From Ryuthela nishihirai (taxonomy: Eukaryota > Arthropoda > Arachnida > Araneae > Heptathelidae), in contig JAWZYU010000056.1 in the NCBI GenBank assembly GCA_038380435.1, forward strand, positions 2,232,001-2,296,000: a stretch of DNA of 64,000 bases. The letters are read 5' to 3'. Below, piece by piece: positions 1 through 12,029 of the stretch (position 1 is its first letter; each line of letters starts with the position of its first letter). Below the pieces are notes generated by a model that saw only the letters and a program-made list of their open reading frames with translations, did not search any database and had not been told where the DNA came from. The translations under genes were made by a program, and so were the position numbers.

Positions 1-759
1 AATTAAAGATTCCTAATAGGAACTGTATAATTTGTAATAAAACTCCAACGGAAGTTTAAAAGGTTCCAAAGTTTTAAAGGTTAGAAACAGAAAATATAAT
101 TAATCTGGAAGATAGATTAAAAGAGATTAGTGAAATAAGCAGTCAAAAGATGGCAATTCACAAAAAATGTAGAGATTTCAATTGAAATCTCTAAAATCCT
201 AAACATATACTAAAGTTTAAATAAATATTAACTTATTTCTACCTATCCTGCCGACCAATGGCTCCACCGGGTTTGGATACCCGATCTCGCCCCTTGCTTT
301 TAGGCAATTTAAGTAACGCTTTAGATAACTAAATTTCACTTCTTGGAGCTAAGCAAAAACACGTCGGCTTCTTCAAGGTCTGAGCTCCAAGTTACTCGAG
401 CTCCACTTAAAGCGAAATATCTGATTGATTACTTTGGTGTATACAGTAATTACAGTGGTAGATAAAATTTGATTTTATGATGTCAAAAATAAAGACCAAA
501 TTTCAAGCTCCTTGTAAAATGAGACTAAAATAAAACTTCAAATCCTAATCTTCAAAAGATTCTTTCTGTGTTTAAAATATATGAATATTAATTTCCAAGA
601 TCCGATTGATCATTATTTTTTGCAAACAATCAAAACTAAACGAATCGTTACAGAAGCTTCAAACAATCTGTTTCGTTCCATAATCAATTTTGATATAAAA
701 GTTTTGCTTTCGATTGTGATTTTCAAGAATTTTTGTGACTATCAATGTACACATTTAAC
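1..759. other. AT-rich stretch, no gene seen
   Basis: No coding homology or repeat structure was recognised. A 66-codon open frame at 581-781 has no recognisable motif and runs into the next element, so it is probably chance. Confidence 0.5.
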
Positions 760-1140
760 CAGTGGCGCACTCAGGATTTAATCCTGGGAGGGGGGGGGGG
801 GGGCGAGTGTCCAGGTGGGCTGGCTCGGTCCGCCCGATTCGTACGCCTTGTGTTCACAGCTGCCGTGATTCCCGAGAGCTATATCCCACCTTATGTGACC
901 GCTAATTCATAAGTAGCATAGGAATAGGAGATTTTCATAAGTAGCACAGGAATAGGAGATTTCATAAGTTTTCATAAGTCCGCTAATTCATAAGTAGCAT
1001 AGGAATAGGAGACACAACATAAATATAAAAAATGAATTTTAATTAGGAAAAGATTTTTGGAAAATTTTCTAGTGTTTTTTTTTTCTTTTTCTTTGGGGGG
1101 TGCTAGGGTCCCTTGCCAGCCCCCTCTGGGTGCGCCGCTG
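760..1140. mobile_element. hAT-type short inverted-repeat element (MITE)
   Basis: The left end begins CAGTGGCGCAC. The right end, read on the minus strand, begins CAGCGGCGCAC, so the ends form terminal inverted repeats. Flanking 8-mers are CATTTAAC (752-759) and CATCTAAC (1141-1148), which match at 7 of 8 positions. An 8-bp target duplication is the hallmark of hAT transposition. The element is 381 bp, has no transposase, contains a run of G near 790-803 and carries an internal tandem repeat. It must have been mobilised by an enzyme coded elsewhere. Family assignment is inferred from the ends and duplication length only. Confidence 0.75.
902..1013 (+). repeat. short tandem repeat inside the hAT-type element
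   Basis: The phrase CATAAGTAGCAYAGGAATAG plus GAGA recurs three times, spaced unevenly, and two of the copies carry the extra prefix GCTAATT. It lies wholly inside the inverted-repeat element, so it arose within the element or after insertion. Confidence 0.8.
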
Positions 1141-1193
1141 CATCTAACTGGATAAGAAGGAATGAGCTGTCGAAAGAAAAAAAGGGTTTGGTT

Positions 1194-1535
1194 ATTTAAC
1201 CTCTGAGAGGCACTTTTTTGCCTACAATATCTAAAGGCCAGATCACAGGGACCCCGAGGGCTCAGAAGGGTGTGAGAAGAGGGTCCCATTATATAGATGT
1301 TACGATAGAGTGATCGTAGACGTCTATCAAATCCAGCGCTGTCTTTAATGTTAGCAGGGCAGGGTTCTCTTGCGCAGAGGAGGTACATCGCATCCGACGG
1401 TCATCGGCCTTTCCAAGCTCATCGGTGTTGTCTACTGACAGAGAGGAGGATGGAGATTTAGTGGAGATAAATATCAACGGTTTCAAAGTTGGGACTGGGA
1501 AATGCAGATTACAAGCCTGGCGTTAGAACTGTGGT
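1194..1535 (-). mobile_element. tRNA-derived SINE, family A (diverged copy)
   Basis: This is the reverse complement of the family seen best at 38350-38738 and 63110-63490. On the plus strand it opens with the shared tail phrase CCTCTGAGAGGCAC, continues with ACAGGGACCCCGAGGGCTCAG, and ends near the diverged tRNA-like head at about 1500-1535. It is clearly a member but is degraded at the head. Confidence 0.8.
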
Positions 1536-2090
1536 CATAAGTCAGGAGTTTCAAAATCAAATCGTACGAGAAGGTGTATCAGTCACTTTTCGTTGTATGG
1601 CAGGTCGGATTTCATTTTAATAATAAGTAAAAAAGAGTTTTTTTTTATGTTACATAATTTTAATACCAAAACATGAAACTAACTATACACCCCAGAGGCG
1701 TGTAATGTTAAATAAATAAGAAAGCCAATAGTAATGTGTGGATTGCCGGATTATTACAGTTTAAGTGAGTCAACGGTGCACGCTATTAAAGAATGATGTG
1801 GAAAATATTAGAGACTGAGTTATAGCAACGAGCAGTTGGTGCACCGTAATTAGAGAGAAGAAGAGACAGAGCCTCTTAATCTTCCCTTCAGTGCTCTATA
1901 CGTTCAGGAGTTCGGGTACAGGCTCAAAGCTTCACTGAAGAAATTGATCTTGACTCCATCATGGGATGAAGGCTTGATTTTAAGATTAATTTTGAATAAC
2001 TCCTTTCACGTTACATTGAAATGACCGGGATGCCAATCAGAAGGAGACTACTTCCGTTTTGAAACCTTAGCTACCGTCTTCAGGGTTGGA
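1536..2090. other. no gene seen
   Basis: AT-rich sequence between two SINE copies. No motif, repeat or coding similarity was recognised. Confidence 0.5.
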
Positions 2091-2420
2091 TTGGTTTATC
2101 TCTGAACGTCACGGTTTTGTCCACAATGGGCTGAATGGAGAGTTTACAAATAACCCGAGGGCTCAGAGAAGGTTGGGCGGAGGAGATCCACCAGACAGCT
2201 GTTAGGAGGCAGATGGAAACTCCTGTCAAGGCCATCCAGAGTGTTCTTTAAGGTGTAAAATGTATGGTCCTCTCCTGCAAACGGAACCAAGATTTCATAC
2301 TCCAATAGATGGATGACGACCTTCCCAAACCCATCGGTACGTGCTTTCAGCGCAAGAAACATCCATACGTTACCTGAGACTCGAACCCATATCTTTATTT
2401 TATCAGTAGACAAGTGTTCC
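2091..2420 (-). mobile_element. tRNA-derived SINE, family A (diverged)
   Basis: Shared family phrases in order on the plus strand: CACAATGGGCT, CGAGGGCTCAGAGAAGGTTGG, CAAGGCCATCCAGAGTGTTCTTTAA (partly altered), and a B-box complement GACTCGAACCC near 2382-2392. The last 30 bases (ATCAGTAGACAAG) resemble the head of SINE family B rather than A, which could mean a chimeric copy. Confidence 0.75.
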
Positions 2421-2540
2421 ATTTATCAAATTTTAATAACCTTTGAGCAGTTTTTTATGTCTGCTACTCATGCTGCTGTTCAAATTTCGAACTTCAATAA
2501 TTCTTCAAATATTGAAATAATATTGTTGAAAATTAAAATA

Positions 2541-3470
2541 TACACCAAAGAGCCAAAAGATTATGACCACCGTGTCTTTATGCAAATCAAAGCAACTGCA
2601 GGTAAACGACGGCGCGTGTGAAGGTCATGAAACGATATAAATAACACCTGATACTGAGCTCTGTTAATCAGAGTTATTCTTGTTTTTCAGATGGGAAAAA
2701 CAGCGGACGTAAGTGATTTTGACAAAGGTCAAATTGTAATGGGTAGACGCTGAGTCAGAGCATTTGTGAGATGGCAAGGCTTTGTGGGTGTTCACGGTCA
2801 GTTGTGGTTAGTATCTTCAAAAAGTTGTCCGAGGAGGGAAAAACCACGAACCGTCAGCAAGGTGTGTGTCCACCACAGCTCATCGATGCTAGTGCTCAGC
2901 GAAGGCAATCCCATATGCGACGATCCAACAGAAGGGATACTGTGGCGCTACTCTCCCGTAATTCTAATGCTGCTGCCGGAGTATTGTGTCACAACACACA
3001 GTACATCGAACCCTGCTGAAAATGGGGTGGCGTAGCCGCTGACATCTCCGAGTGCTCATGCTAACTTCAGTACATCGAACCCTGCTGAAAATGGGGTGGC
3101 GTAGCCGCTGACATTTCCGAGTGCCCATGCTAACTTCAGTTCACCATCGAAAATGCCTACAATGGGTATGCGCTTATCAAAACTGAACCTTGAATGATTG
3201 GAAGAATGGTCCGATTAATCTCGTTTCCTGTTGCACCATGTGGACGGCGTGGACATGTGTATCGTTTACCTGGGGAAATGTTGGTACCATGATGCACTGT
3301 GGGACGAAAACAAGCCGGTGGAGGAAGTGTAATGCTTTGGACAATGTTGTGCTGGGAAATCCTGGATCCGGTCATTCATGTGCAGGAAACAATGACTTCT
3401 ACCACCTACCTAACATAGTTGGAAACCATTTGCTGGAAAGAAAAATGCTTCTGACACAGAGTTAGTATTT
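2541..3470 (+). pseudogene. Tc1-family transposase remnant
   Basis: The element begins after a TA dinucleotide with TACACCAAAGAGCCAAAAGA, matching the end of the deletion derivative at 23119-23504. A broken reading frame opens at about 2691 with MGKTADVSDFDKGQIVMGRR, typical of the start of Tc1-like transposases, followed by a degenerate HTH region (frame of 2771: ARLCGCSRSVVVSIFKKLSEE). Much farther on, near 3300-3410, the catalytic-core phrase GGGSVMLW appears in another frame. Stops, shifts and an internal duplication make it non-functional. No 3' terminal repeat was found. A functional relative would cut and paste DNA at TA sites in the nucleus. Confidence 0.8.
2999..3139 (+). repeat. about 70-bp tandem duplication inside the Tc1 remnant
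   Basis: The segment beginning AGTACATCGAACCCTGCTGA and ending CATGCTAACTTC occurs twice in direct succession (about 3000-3068 and 3071-3137) with only two or three differences. It is a secondary duplication in an already dead element. Confidence 0.9.
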
Positions 3471-3774
3471 CTTTTTTTTATTTCAGAAATAATAAATCAG
3501 AGTTTTGTTTCAGAAAAACTGTTCTTTTCCTTTATTTTATTTATTTTTGCATGAATTAAAATTACCCTGTATAGCATTTTTTCAGAAATGTGCCCTCTTG
3601 AAAACGCAAAGAGCAGGTATTCAACTTTCCCTACCAAAATCAACTGGCTTGAAGGATTATCTCAGCAGGACTGCTGCTCTCAGGCTACAAGAGGAGAAGA
3701 CGACAACGCCTTAGGACATGACAAGGGCAGATAGGGATTTCGTTTGGAAGAGTCCATTTCGAAATTCGGCCGTT

Positions 3775-3925
3775 CTGGGCCTTATCACTCAAATAATTTT
3801 ATCTCCTCTGCTCCTTTTTTCCTAAAAGACTATTGTTAGTTTCAAGAAAAGTCTGTTTAAAATGGTCCTATTCTTCCTCAACTTGAACATTAAGCAAACC
3901 ATGATTGTCATAATGAGAGACAGAA
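3775..3925 (-). mobile_element. RTE LINE fragment
   Basis: Base-level similarity to 35698-35830 of the long RTE copy on the same strand: shared CTTATCACTCA, CTCTGCTCCTTTTTT, CTAAAAGA and TGTTTAAAATG phrases. It covers only the region just after the endonuclease domain, so it is a short internal scrap with no coding capacity left. Confidence 0.8.
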
Positions 3926-5841
3926 AAAAAAAACATTACTCAGGTACTTTTCTCAGAGGTACTGATTTTACAGAGACGCTGTAAGTTACAGTGTTAAAAT
4001 GTTTTCAAATGTTCTTGAGACTTTTGTTGCTGTTTTCATCCTTTTGGTGGACGAGATGTGTCATTAGAAACTGAAGATAATAAGTATTGAATGTGCTGAT
4101 GATTCCTTAGTCCATAGGCTACCAAAACGAAGTCGTATTGGCAGGCAAAAAAATCAACATGGACATTGTCAGAATAAATTTCAATGGTAATGGAATGGCC
4201 GGAAGCCTTGTCCAATATCCGAAGTACTTTGTTATCGACGTTATTCCTCTTGCAGAATTCAGCTACAAAAGGAGAAAAGTGGTTCCTGATAAAATATCAG
4301 CAAAAAAGAGAGAACACGTGAGCTGAAACACGTGAACGAAAATGGTGCTCGCTCCCATGATCCTCTGCTCAATGCGCAGCAAACGGCTGAACAACTGCTC
4401 GATTGTGAACGCACGACGGCTCGTAAGCATCAAGAACTTCTTTTTTTGTTTTTCGCCCACTTGCGAACTGGAAAGTTTGTATATCTCAATCAGGCGTTCG
4501 CATAGCTATTTTTAGGATACAAATACTTAGTGTTCGGTTAAGTGAGGATTCGTATAACGAACGTTCGCATAGGGGGCCTGGGTGTGCTTTATGAAGATAA
4601 AATGTCTTCAAATGTTCAGTCAAGATGTTTCATTCTAAGACAGGCTTAAAACTCTAACTACAGTTTGCTTAAAACTGCATATATTGTTATTGGCAATGAC
4701 ATACACTATGTATTAAAAGGTTTGGGTTATAGTTCGTCTAACGTAACTATGTTACGTATATATTTAAGTGGTGTGGGTCACCATTGGGGTCCAGTGCAAC
4801 ACAAAGCCAACATGGAATATTCTACATCAGTTTATAACATGTTAGAATAGATTCAAGTTCTTAAATTCTGGTTGTCAACCGGACCATGCAAATAGAAATT
4901 GCGCTTCATGTGTTCACAAATTGTCCCACGACTACCGGTTGTTCACCTCCATTTGAGGAACAAACTTCGATACAAATATCACTCAGAGAGACTGCTCAGT
5001 GAGGAGATCTTGAAAATGGACAATCCTATAGGAATCAGAGCGTAAGATATTTCGTCCACTTTCTCGACATGGTTGGAGACAATCCCAAACATCGTACAAC
5101 ATCTAGTACGAAAAATCTAGTATCTAGTAGAAAAAAATAATTAATTACAGTAGGGATGATCGTTTTAACACTCTTTGGCTATAAAGGGGCAAAAAGTAAA
5201 ATGAAACTGAAATGAGATAAATCACAATTGACTGAAGAAACAAACGCTGCCTTTTTGGTTAATTACCAGTTTTAAACTTTTTCACATAAATTTGAAATTC
5301 CTGTAAAAATATATTTAAATACCCAGAGGTGAGATTGTGTAAACAAATAAAGTACCAACAATATTATACAGAAATTTAATACAAGTAATATGGCTTTAGT
5401 TTAATCACTGCAGCCTTCCGCTTTGTTTTCTGATTGTCACGCGATGGATGAACTTTGCTGGATACATCCGAAATTTCAAACGTGAAAGCATCTCATAAAA
5501 GACGACGCATATTTTTTTCTGTCTCTAAAGCGCATATCATTTATATATCGTGTTTAGTTCCAGACATATAAATCTTACTCAAGAACTGTCATTAAGCTCC
5601 CATAAAGTAATATGCACCACAGGTGTCCTTGAAATACCACCTAAACTCTGCATGATGATATTCTTTTCGTGAGGGGACCAATTATGCCCAAATGACTATG
5701 CTTATGTGGGCAATAGTTTACGAGGAGTAAAACGAGTCTAAAGACTGAGGACATGAAATCCGCTCACAAACAAACAAATCTTTCGGCGGATATATGATCG
5801 ATTAGTTTACAAAATAAATAGCTCGCCTGCAAGTGTGTCGT
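3926..5841. other. no gene; possible transposon end near 4500-4585
   Basis: No recognisable coding region. Around 4520-4570 the phrase GTTCGGTTAAGTGAGGATTCG followed by TATAACGAACG resembles ends of Tigger/jerky-type elements, but I could not find a partner end. The rest is AT-rich and unassigned. Confidence 0.35.
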
Positions 5842-5900
5842 TTTCTGAGGAAATGCGCATAATATCCCTGTTTCTGAGGAAATGCGCATTAAAATCCCTG
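5842..5900 (+). repeat. 29-30 bp direct tandem duplication
   Basis: TTTCTGAGGAAATGCGCATA is immediately repeated as TTTCTGAGGAAATGCGCATT, each followed by an AT-rich stretch and CCCTG. There are two units. Confidence 0.9.
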
Positions 5901-5905
5901 TTAAG

Positions 5906-6362
5906 TCAAAGCTCAATAACTTCTAAAATAAGTGTTTTGTTTAGAAAAATGTGATTGCAGACAAAAATCACAATAAAATGAATCAATATCTCGATTTTCA
6001 ATAATATTCGTTCAGTATTTAATGAGTTATGGAAGTTTGAATATTTACCGATAACAATTCCATCCACAAAAAGTGAATTCAGGAGTTAATTAAAACTTAG
6101 TAATAAGCATTTTATCAAAGTGTTTCATAAAATAAATTTGTAGTTTAGAATTTTGTGTGAAGAATTCTTTTACTATTCTTTAGTTTTGTATAAGTTTCTT
6201 AAGATTGGCATTGTTGTTGTTAAATATTCAAACTTCCATAGCTCATTAAATCTGAACGAATATTGTTGAAAACAGAGATATTAATTTATTTGATTGTGGT
6301 CTTTATCTGCAATCACATTTTTCAAAAAAAAAAAACTTACTTTACAAGTTATAGAGCTTTGA
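5906..6362. mobile_element. foldback element with arms of about 143 bp
   Basis: The left arm (5906-6048) starts TCAAAGCTC. The right arm (6221-6362) ends GAGCTTTGA and is the imperfect reverse complement of the left. Shared internal phrases include AATATTCGTTCAG and GGAAGTTTGAATATTTA. The spacer is about 172 bp and non-coding. Part of one arm recurs at 38185-38240, so this is a repeat family and not a local accident. No clear target duplication was seen. Confidence 0.8.
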
Positions 6363-6443
6363 CATTAGCTTCCCATTAACTTAACATAGGAATTTTCCTC
6401 TATTTATAGAAACCAGTGTAAATTCATGTTGAGGTGAATCCTC

Positions 6444-7270
6444 GTGGCTGGTATAAGAAGCAGCGTCACGCACCGGCCGAGCAACGTATGTATGTCAGAT
6501 TGCAACGTGTATTTCATTCGAGAGTACTGTGAGAGGTACCTGCTCTTTGCAGAGTGTCATGAGAATGTCTTGCACACTGCTGGAGAGTATGACCGTCGTT
6601 ACCCAACACGTCCTCACACCAATGCCAACATTATACAACAGCTGGATGATCACATCAGAGATATTGTAAATGTGCTCCCTATAACGAGTCTTCGTGACAG
6701 AAGTCATATGGCCAGTCAGTGGGTCAGCACTACAGGAAGCCGTACTGAGGAAGCCAACGTGAGACAGATAAGCATTTAATTGGACGTGTATTGTGGACGG
6801 ACGAAGTGCATTTCATCGGTGACGGCATCTTGAATTGAATCAACAGCCATGTGTGATCACGTTCCAATTTCCATGTCCCCCACCAGCAACAGCGCCAGGT
6901 ATGTTGTTCTGTGAACGTATAGGTGTTGTTTTGGGTAACTGCATTATTGGTCATTGCAGCTGCCAAATAGTCTGACCACCCAAAGTAACCTTTGAATAAA
7001 ACACAAGACACCAACTCATTTTATTGCTGATGTCAGAGAATGGTTGGATACTACATACCCGGGACGCTGGGTTGGACGAGGCAATCCTGTTCATTAGCCA
7101 GCCAGATGATCACATCTCTCGCCATTGGATTTCTCCTTTGGGATCATATCAAGGAGCTAGTGTACGGACTATCACCCATTATAAAAGAGAATCTAAGAGC
7201 TAACCTTCACGTTCGTTGACACTGCACTATTGGAATGTGTCCAGTCATCCATTCCCATCATGCACACACA
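6444..7270 (+). pseudogene. Tc1/mariner-superfamily transposase remnant
   Basis: An open frame at 6444-6779 carries an N-terminal region with FAECHENVLHTAGEYDRRYP, which looks like the HTH start of mariner-like transposases of animals. Beyond the stop, other frames show LWTDEVHF (about 6790-6815), consistent with the first catalytic aspartate region, then DTTYPGRWVGRG and a SPLDF-type phrase near 7050-7135. The order HTH, first D, C-terminal catalytic phrase fits a Tc1/mariner enzyme of about 340 residues. Several stops and shifts separate the parts, so it is dead. Confidence 0.65.
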
Positions 7271-8015
7271 CGAGGGGTGACCCCTGTGAACACCTGCCAC
7301 TGTGATACAGCTAGCACATTTCCACGACATCTGTTTTCGTGTAACACATCATGTACGTACAGTATTACTTGTCGCCCAAGTATGACTTTATCGGTACCTA
7401 CTAATCATAGAGATATTCAATTTTGCCATATTAGCCATGCTTGCAAATTATGTCATTACATACCACGCCTGTTGCTTGATCTTCCGTTGTTTAAACATTC
7501 CAATAAAGTAGGTTTGGTTGCAAAACGGATGTGACACCATGAGCCTACATTCTTTTTACTCCGAAAGTATTACTCACACGGACATGGTTCCTTGGACATA
7601 TTTAATCCTCTTACTAAGAGGAATATCACCATGCAGAGTTTATGCGTTCATTCAGGAACATCCTGTATTAATATTATGCGTGCAAACCGGCGCTTTAAAA
7701 TGCCAAGCGAAACAATATTATTTAAGCACAATGTTTTCATAATATTTAGGACTTTTTTCCATAAGTCATTAAATAGTTAAACAAATCGTTAAATTCAACA
7801 AGTTTTAATGCAAAAATTTTCTCACGAAATGAAACATATGTAATATTGGTTTTACCTGTGCCACACCTTATACTATTGAAAAAGTTAAATCATAGCTTTT
7901 TACGCAAGTTGTCTTTTGTAATTTGAAACATTATCTATAGTTTGATTAGTTACTTCTTAACGAGTTTGTTTCTACACGTTTTTGAAGAATTTATGCCGTT
8001 GAGGCAATAATTTTC
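7271..8015. other. no gene seen
   Basis: Open frames at 7235-7534 and 7518-7742 have no recognisable motifs and overlap the end of a dead transposon. The remainder is AT-rich. Confidence 0.45.
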
Positions 8016-8023
8016 ATTTACAG

Positions 8024-8279
8024 CAGAGATCCCAAACTTTTATACACGAAGCTACTGCCACTGCTACTCGAATTTAGTGTCAACATCATTCACATGTGAA
8101 TTGGCAAAATATTAAATGTGAGAAAATGAATAATTGTTTTCAGTACTACCTATTTTATTCTTATACTTTATCCGAAGATGCCTTTTTTTCGTAAACAAAA
8201 TTATGTGTATAAGTTCACATTATAACTCTGTAAAATTTTTTAAGTACTGTTTGGAAAAAAAAATGCTTTGGAACCACTG
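8024..8279. mobile_element. hAT-type short inverted-repeat element (MITE)
   Basis: The left end is CAGAGATCCCAAACTTTT. The right end read on the minus strand is CAGTGGTTCCAAAGC. Flanking octamers are ATTTACAG (8016-8023) and ATTTACAT (8280-8287), 7 of 8 identical, as expected for a hAT insertion. The 256-bp element has no coding capacity. Confidence 0.75.
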
Positions 8280-8287
8280 ATTTACAT

Positions 8288-8999
8288 GACAATTTTATCT
8301 TTTTTGGTTTTCTAAAAAGGTTACGATAATTATTAATTTTTCTGCTGTTTAGGCTTTCAAAACCTACATCAGAATTGTCTTCTACATCAGGCGTAGGAAA
8401 CCCATCTCTCGTGAACGACACAGTGTTCGCGGAATGCTTATAAGTGCTCACTGTTATTAATACTGCTCTCTAACACGATTATGAAACAAATTGCCGTCTA
8501 CTGTTATCGACAGCGCTGTATTTGCGGCTAAATATTCTGAAGAATTTTAACAAATGTTGGGAAAATAATACAGATTTTTTTTCTATGTTATTTATTGAAA
8601 TATTTATTAAAGCAACGCCATTTACGTTTCATATTTCTATCAAAACGTTTAAAAATATTTAAAATAATTTATTATAATAAAAATATTGATGTGTCTCAGT
8701 TGGATGAGGATGAATGCTCTTAAATAATGAGAGTGTGATAAAAAGTGTTTTGTTTTCCCACACCACTGTTCTTAGACTCCTTAATTCTCCTCACGTTTAT
8801 TCTTAAGTGATCGCTAAGTTCGTTTTTCGAGCACTCGATTCTTTCCTGCTCAAAGGATTGCACACACGTTTTTGCACGTAGTGATTTCGAAACTGCTATT
8901 GCTTTATAAAATTCGCATGCCTAAATATATTACGTAACTCGTATGTAATAGAGTACAAAAATAAAAATTTGAAAAAAATATGCTTTAATAAATTAAAAA
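8288..8999. other. no gene seen
   Basis: AT-rich sequence without recognised coding similarity or internal repeat structure. Confidence 0.5.
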
Positions 9000-9260
9000 G
9001 TTTAAAAAATACCTATTTTCCTATACGGGCCCTAAAAAGTAGAATATAAACTTAAAGCATATTCATGGTGAATTCAGTTACAGAGTTTACATTCACTTCA
9101 AAGGAAGATAGGGCGCCGGCAATTTTGTAGATAACTCGTCTCCCTATCTTCCTTTTAAATGAATACGAACTCAGTGACTGATTACATCACCAATATGTTT
9201 GAGATTTATTTTTTACTTTTTAGAGCCCATATAGAAAGATAGGTATCTCTTTGAAAAATT
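9000..9260. mobile_element. foldback structure (imperfect palindrome)
   Basis: Arms at about 9000-9112 and 9142-9260 are reverse complements with scattered mismatches. The inner ends are GGAAGATAGGG and CCCTATCTTCC and the outer ends are AATACCTAT and ATAGGTATC. The 29-base centre contains GCGCCGGC. It could be a foldback MITE, and a transcript would form a long hairpin. Confidence 0.8.
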
Positions 9261-12029
9261 TGAATTGATTTATAGTTTATTTGTCGTCATTAAAACATCT
9301 ACTTTCAAAAACGTTTATTTGATATATGACACATAAACATCGACCAGATTTTCCCTTCCTTTTGGAGTCGTGTTTGAGGTAACCCATGATATTGGAGACG
9401 TCACGAGCTTTAATTTGTGACATGACTAGTTAAAGTCTAACCCCGCGAAAATGCCCCTTTATCAGGGGGAGAGGTATGAGGACAAAATTCGAAATAGTTT
9501 ACGGCCATCATTATATGAACTTCATTTAACACGTAACATGGAAGATATAATAGAACGACTTCCATATTTCCCCTTTTTTCCGGGGGAAGAAAGCATGGGG
9601 AGTCATTATTTCTAGTTTATGACATTTCCCGCTTCAGAAACTTTTATTTGACATATAGCTGGTTTCTTTCGGCATTCGCATTCCATAGATAGCAGAAGGA
9701 TATTTTCCTTATTATCCCTGTTTAGGAGTGTAGCAAGAAGGGGGGGATCAATTTTTTATAGCTCCTAACACTCCCCAATTTCCTTCGTTTCGAATTCTAG
9801 GTTTAAGAAACCTCGACTCAATGTGTAGAAATCTCTCAGGAGGCGGATTAAGCATACTTACGAGCAGTTAGTCACCTTAGCACGAGTTGACAGATACGAG
9901 TTATTAACGAAGAGGAGAAATATTCATTTATAGGAAATTAGTTCCCACGTTAGAAGAAACTGTTCTAGAGAAGTCCTACTTATGTCGGAGAGTTTATTAT
10001 TTAAACACGAAATAATATATTTCATTCTTACATTAATCTTTCTGGTGGTAACTAAGTGAAAGTATTAGAAATCGATGACGACAGTAAAATAATGTTTTTT
10101 TTATATTAAATTAAATATGTTGCAAATATATGTTTTTTTCTGTTGTTTATTAAAAGTCGAAAACAGGTTACAATGAATTAGAGACCAAATATTAAGCAGC
10201 AATATCTAGCAGAAATCAAATAATTGTGTAGAATTTATAGATCACATTGAATTCCAACTATATTTTTGAATCTCAAGTGATTATAAGATCTGTATATATC
10301 AGTACCAGGCCCAGATTCGGGAAAAAAACGAAAGATCCCCCCCCACCAGATTCGGATCTGATCGGTACTAATAGATGTTGAATGCCTGAAAATTTTTCAA
10401 AGCTTAATCCCGATGGAAACTTCCATCTGAAAGATACACCTCTCAAAGTGGAAATCGAAACACCTCGGAGGAAGCAATGTATATCCCAGAAACTGACAGG
10501 GCGAAAGCTATGGAGGTAGATGTGCAAATGATAAAAAAGGAACGTAAGAATACCAGGATAGGATACAGGATAGTAGTGACTAACATCCCTACTATCCTGT
10601 ATTCACCGATCGAAATGCTATTGTGATTTACTAAAACAATAACAAAACAGTTCGAAGAGTGATTAACTTTTTAATTAAATTAGCTTGTCAAATCTGTTAT
10701 AATACGCTTTAAGCTCTATTAATAAAATTATCACCTATTCTAAAAGTCTTCATTTCACACTAATATTGTAGTTGCTTGAAACAATACTTGGATACAGGAT
10801 ATGACTTTTTAAACATTGCTTTTCAAATATTTACATTTAATAACCATTTCAAAAGTTTAGTTTTAATTTCTTAATAAGTGCTCAGGCATGACAGACCTCT
10901 AGGTAGACATTAAAATTTTGGGTCTTTGATAAAATATCCGCGATTTATCACTCTTGCTGTGAAAAATTAGCTCGACAAAATAATTTTCACACATTCTCCT
11001 TGTATTGATCGCATGCAAAATTATATCCTTGTATTCTTTTTTAGAGCAATTTGTAATGGTAATTACATAAATAACAAAATTGTTCTATAACAATAACTAA
11101 CAAAATGTTCATATTATGGAAACAATTTCCAAGTTATTCTTCATCAATCAATCATCATTACATGTTTATTGATTTTAGAGTTCTTTTTTGTATTCGTTTA
11201 ATTTTGGATCAATCAGATTTATATGTGCATCCATATATACTGATACCATAACTAATGATTGATTCGTGTAGAACTTCATATATTATTATTATAACATCCA
11301 GTGGAATCAGAGTTTTCAACTTTAACATTTTCTAAGTTTATCACAAGTATATTTTATGAACGATTTCCGTTTAAAATCATGGTCAATATAAATTCTAAAA
11401 TAACGAATTTTATTAATCTCTTCCACATTTGGACAGGGACATGCATTTTAGTAAATATTTAATTTATATTAACCCTTAGAGTTATGAGTTTTAATGGAAA
11501 AGTAATTGAGCTTGTTCCTATTCTGAATTATTATATATTTCTTTTTCTCTTCATTTTGGAAAAGTTTGTTTTTCTGAAACAGAAATTTGCTGTATTTTAG
11601 TCCTTTTGTCCACATTTAACTATAACTTCTAAATTATACCTGCATTCAGTGAAACGATATCATCAGCAAACATTAACAGATTACCCGAAAAATTTACTTC
11701 CGCTAAATCATTTACATTAAAGAATCATTCATTTTAAACCTTACTTCCATTATCTTGTATCCTGTATTACATGAACTTCTATTGAGACATAATTTAGCTT
11801 AGCAGTTAATTCGCTACGATTGTAAGCAAACCATGATAGTGTTTTAATTAACTAATCTTCAATCCCTTGAAATATTTTGCTCTTTCTAATAAAATTCTGA
11901 TTGACATTTCAATCGTATTATAGACATATTATTTTATTTTCCTTCTAAATTTAAAATCATTTATTTTTCATTACCCACCACTTCTTTTATTAAAATACTT
12001 TCCTAATAAAAAAAATCCCAAACATTGTT
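9261..12029. other. long AT-rich non-coding stretch
   Basis: No gene or known element was recognised over about 2.8 kb, apart from the small hairpin listed separately. A C-run sits near 10337-10345. The 84-codon minus-strand frame at 10273-10527 has no recognisable motif. Confidence 0.5.
10563..10602. repeat. perfect 14-bp hairpin
   Basis: ATACAGGATAGTAG (10563-10576) and CTACTATCCTGTAT (10589-10602) are exact reverse complements with a 12-base loop. Confidence 0.9.
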
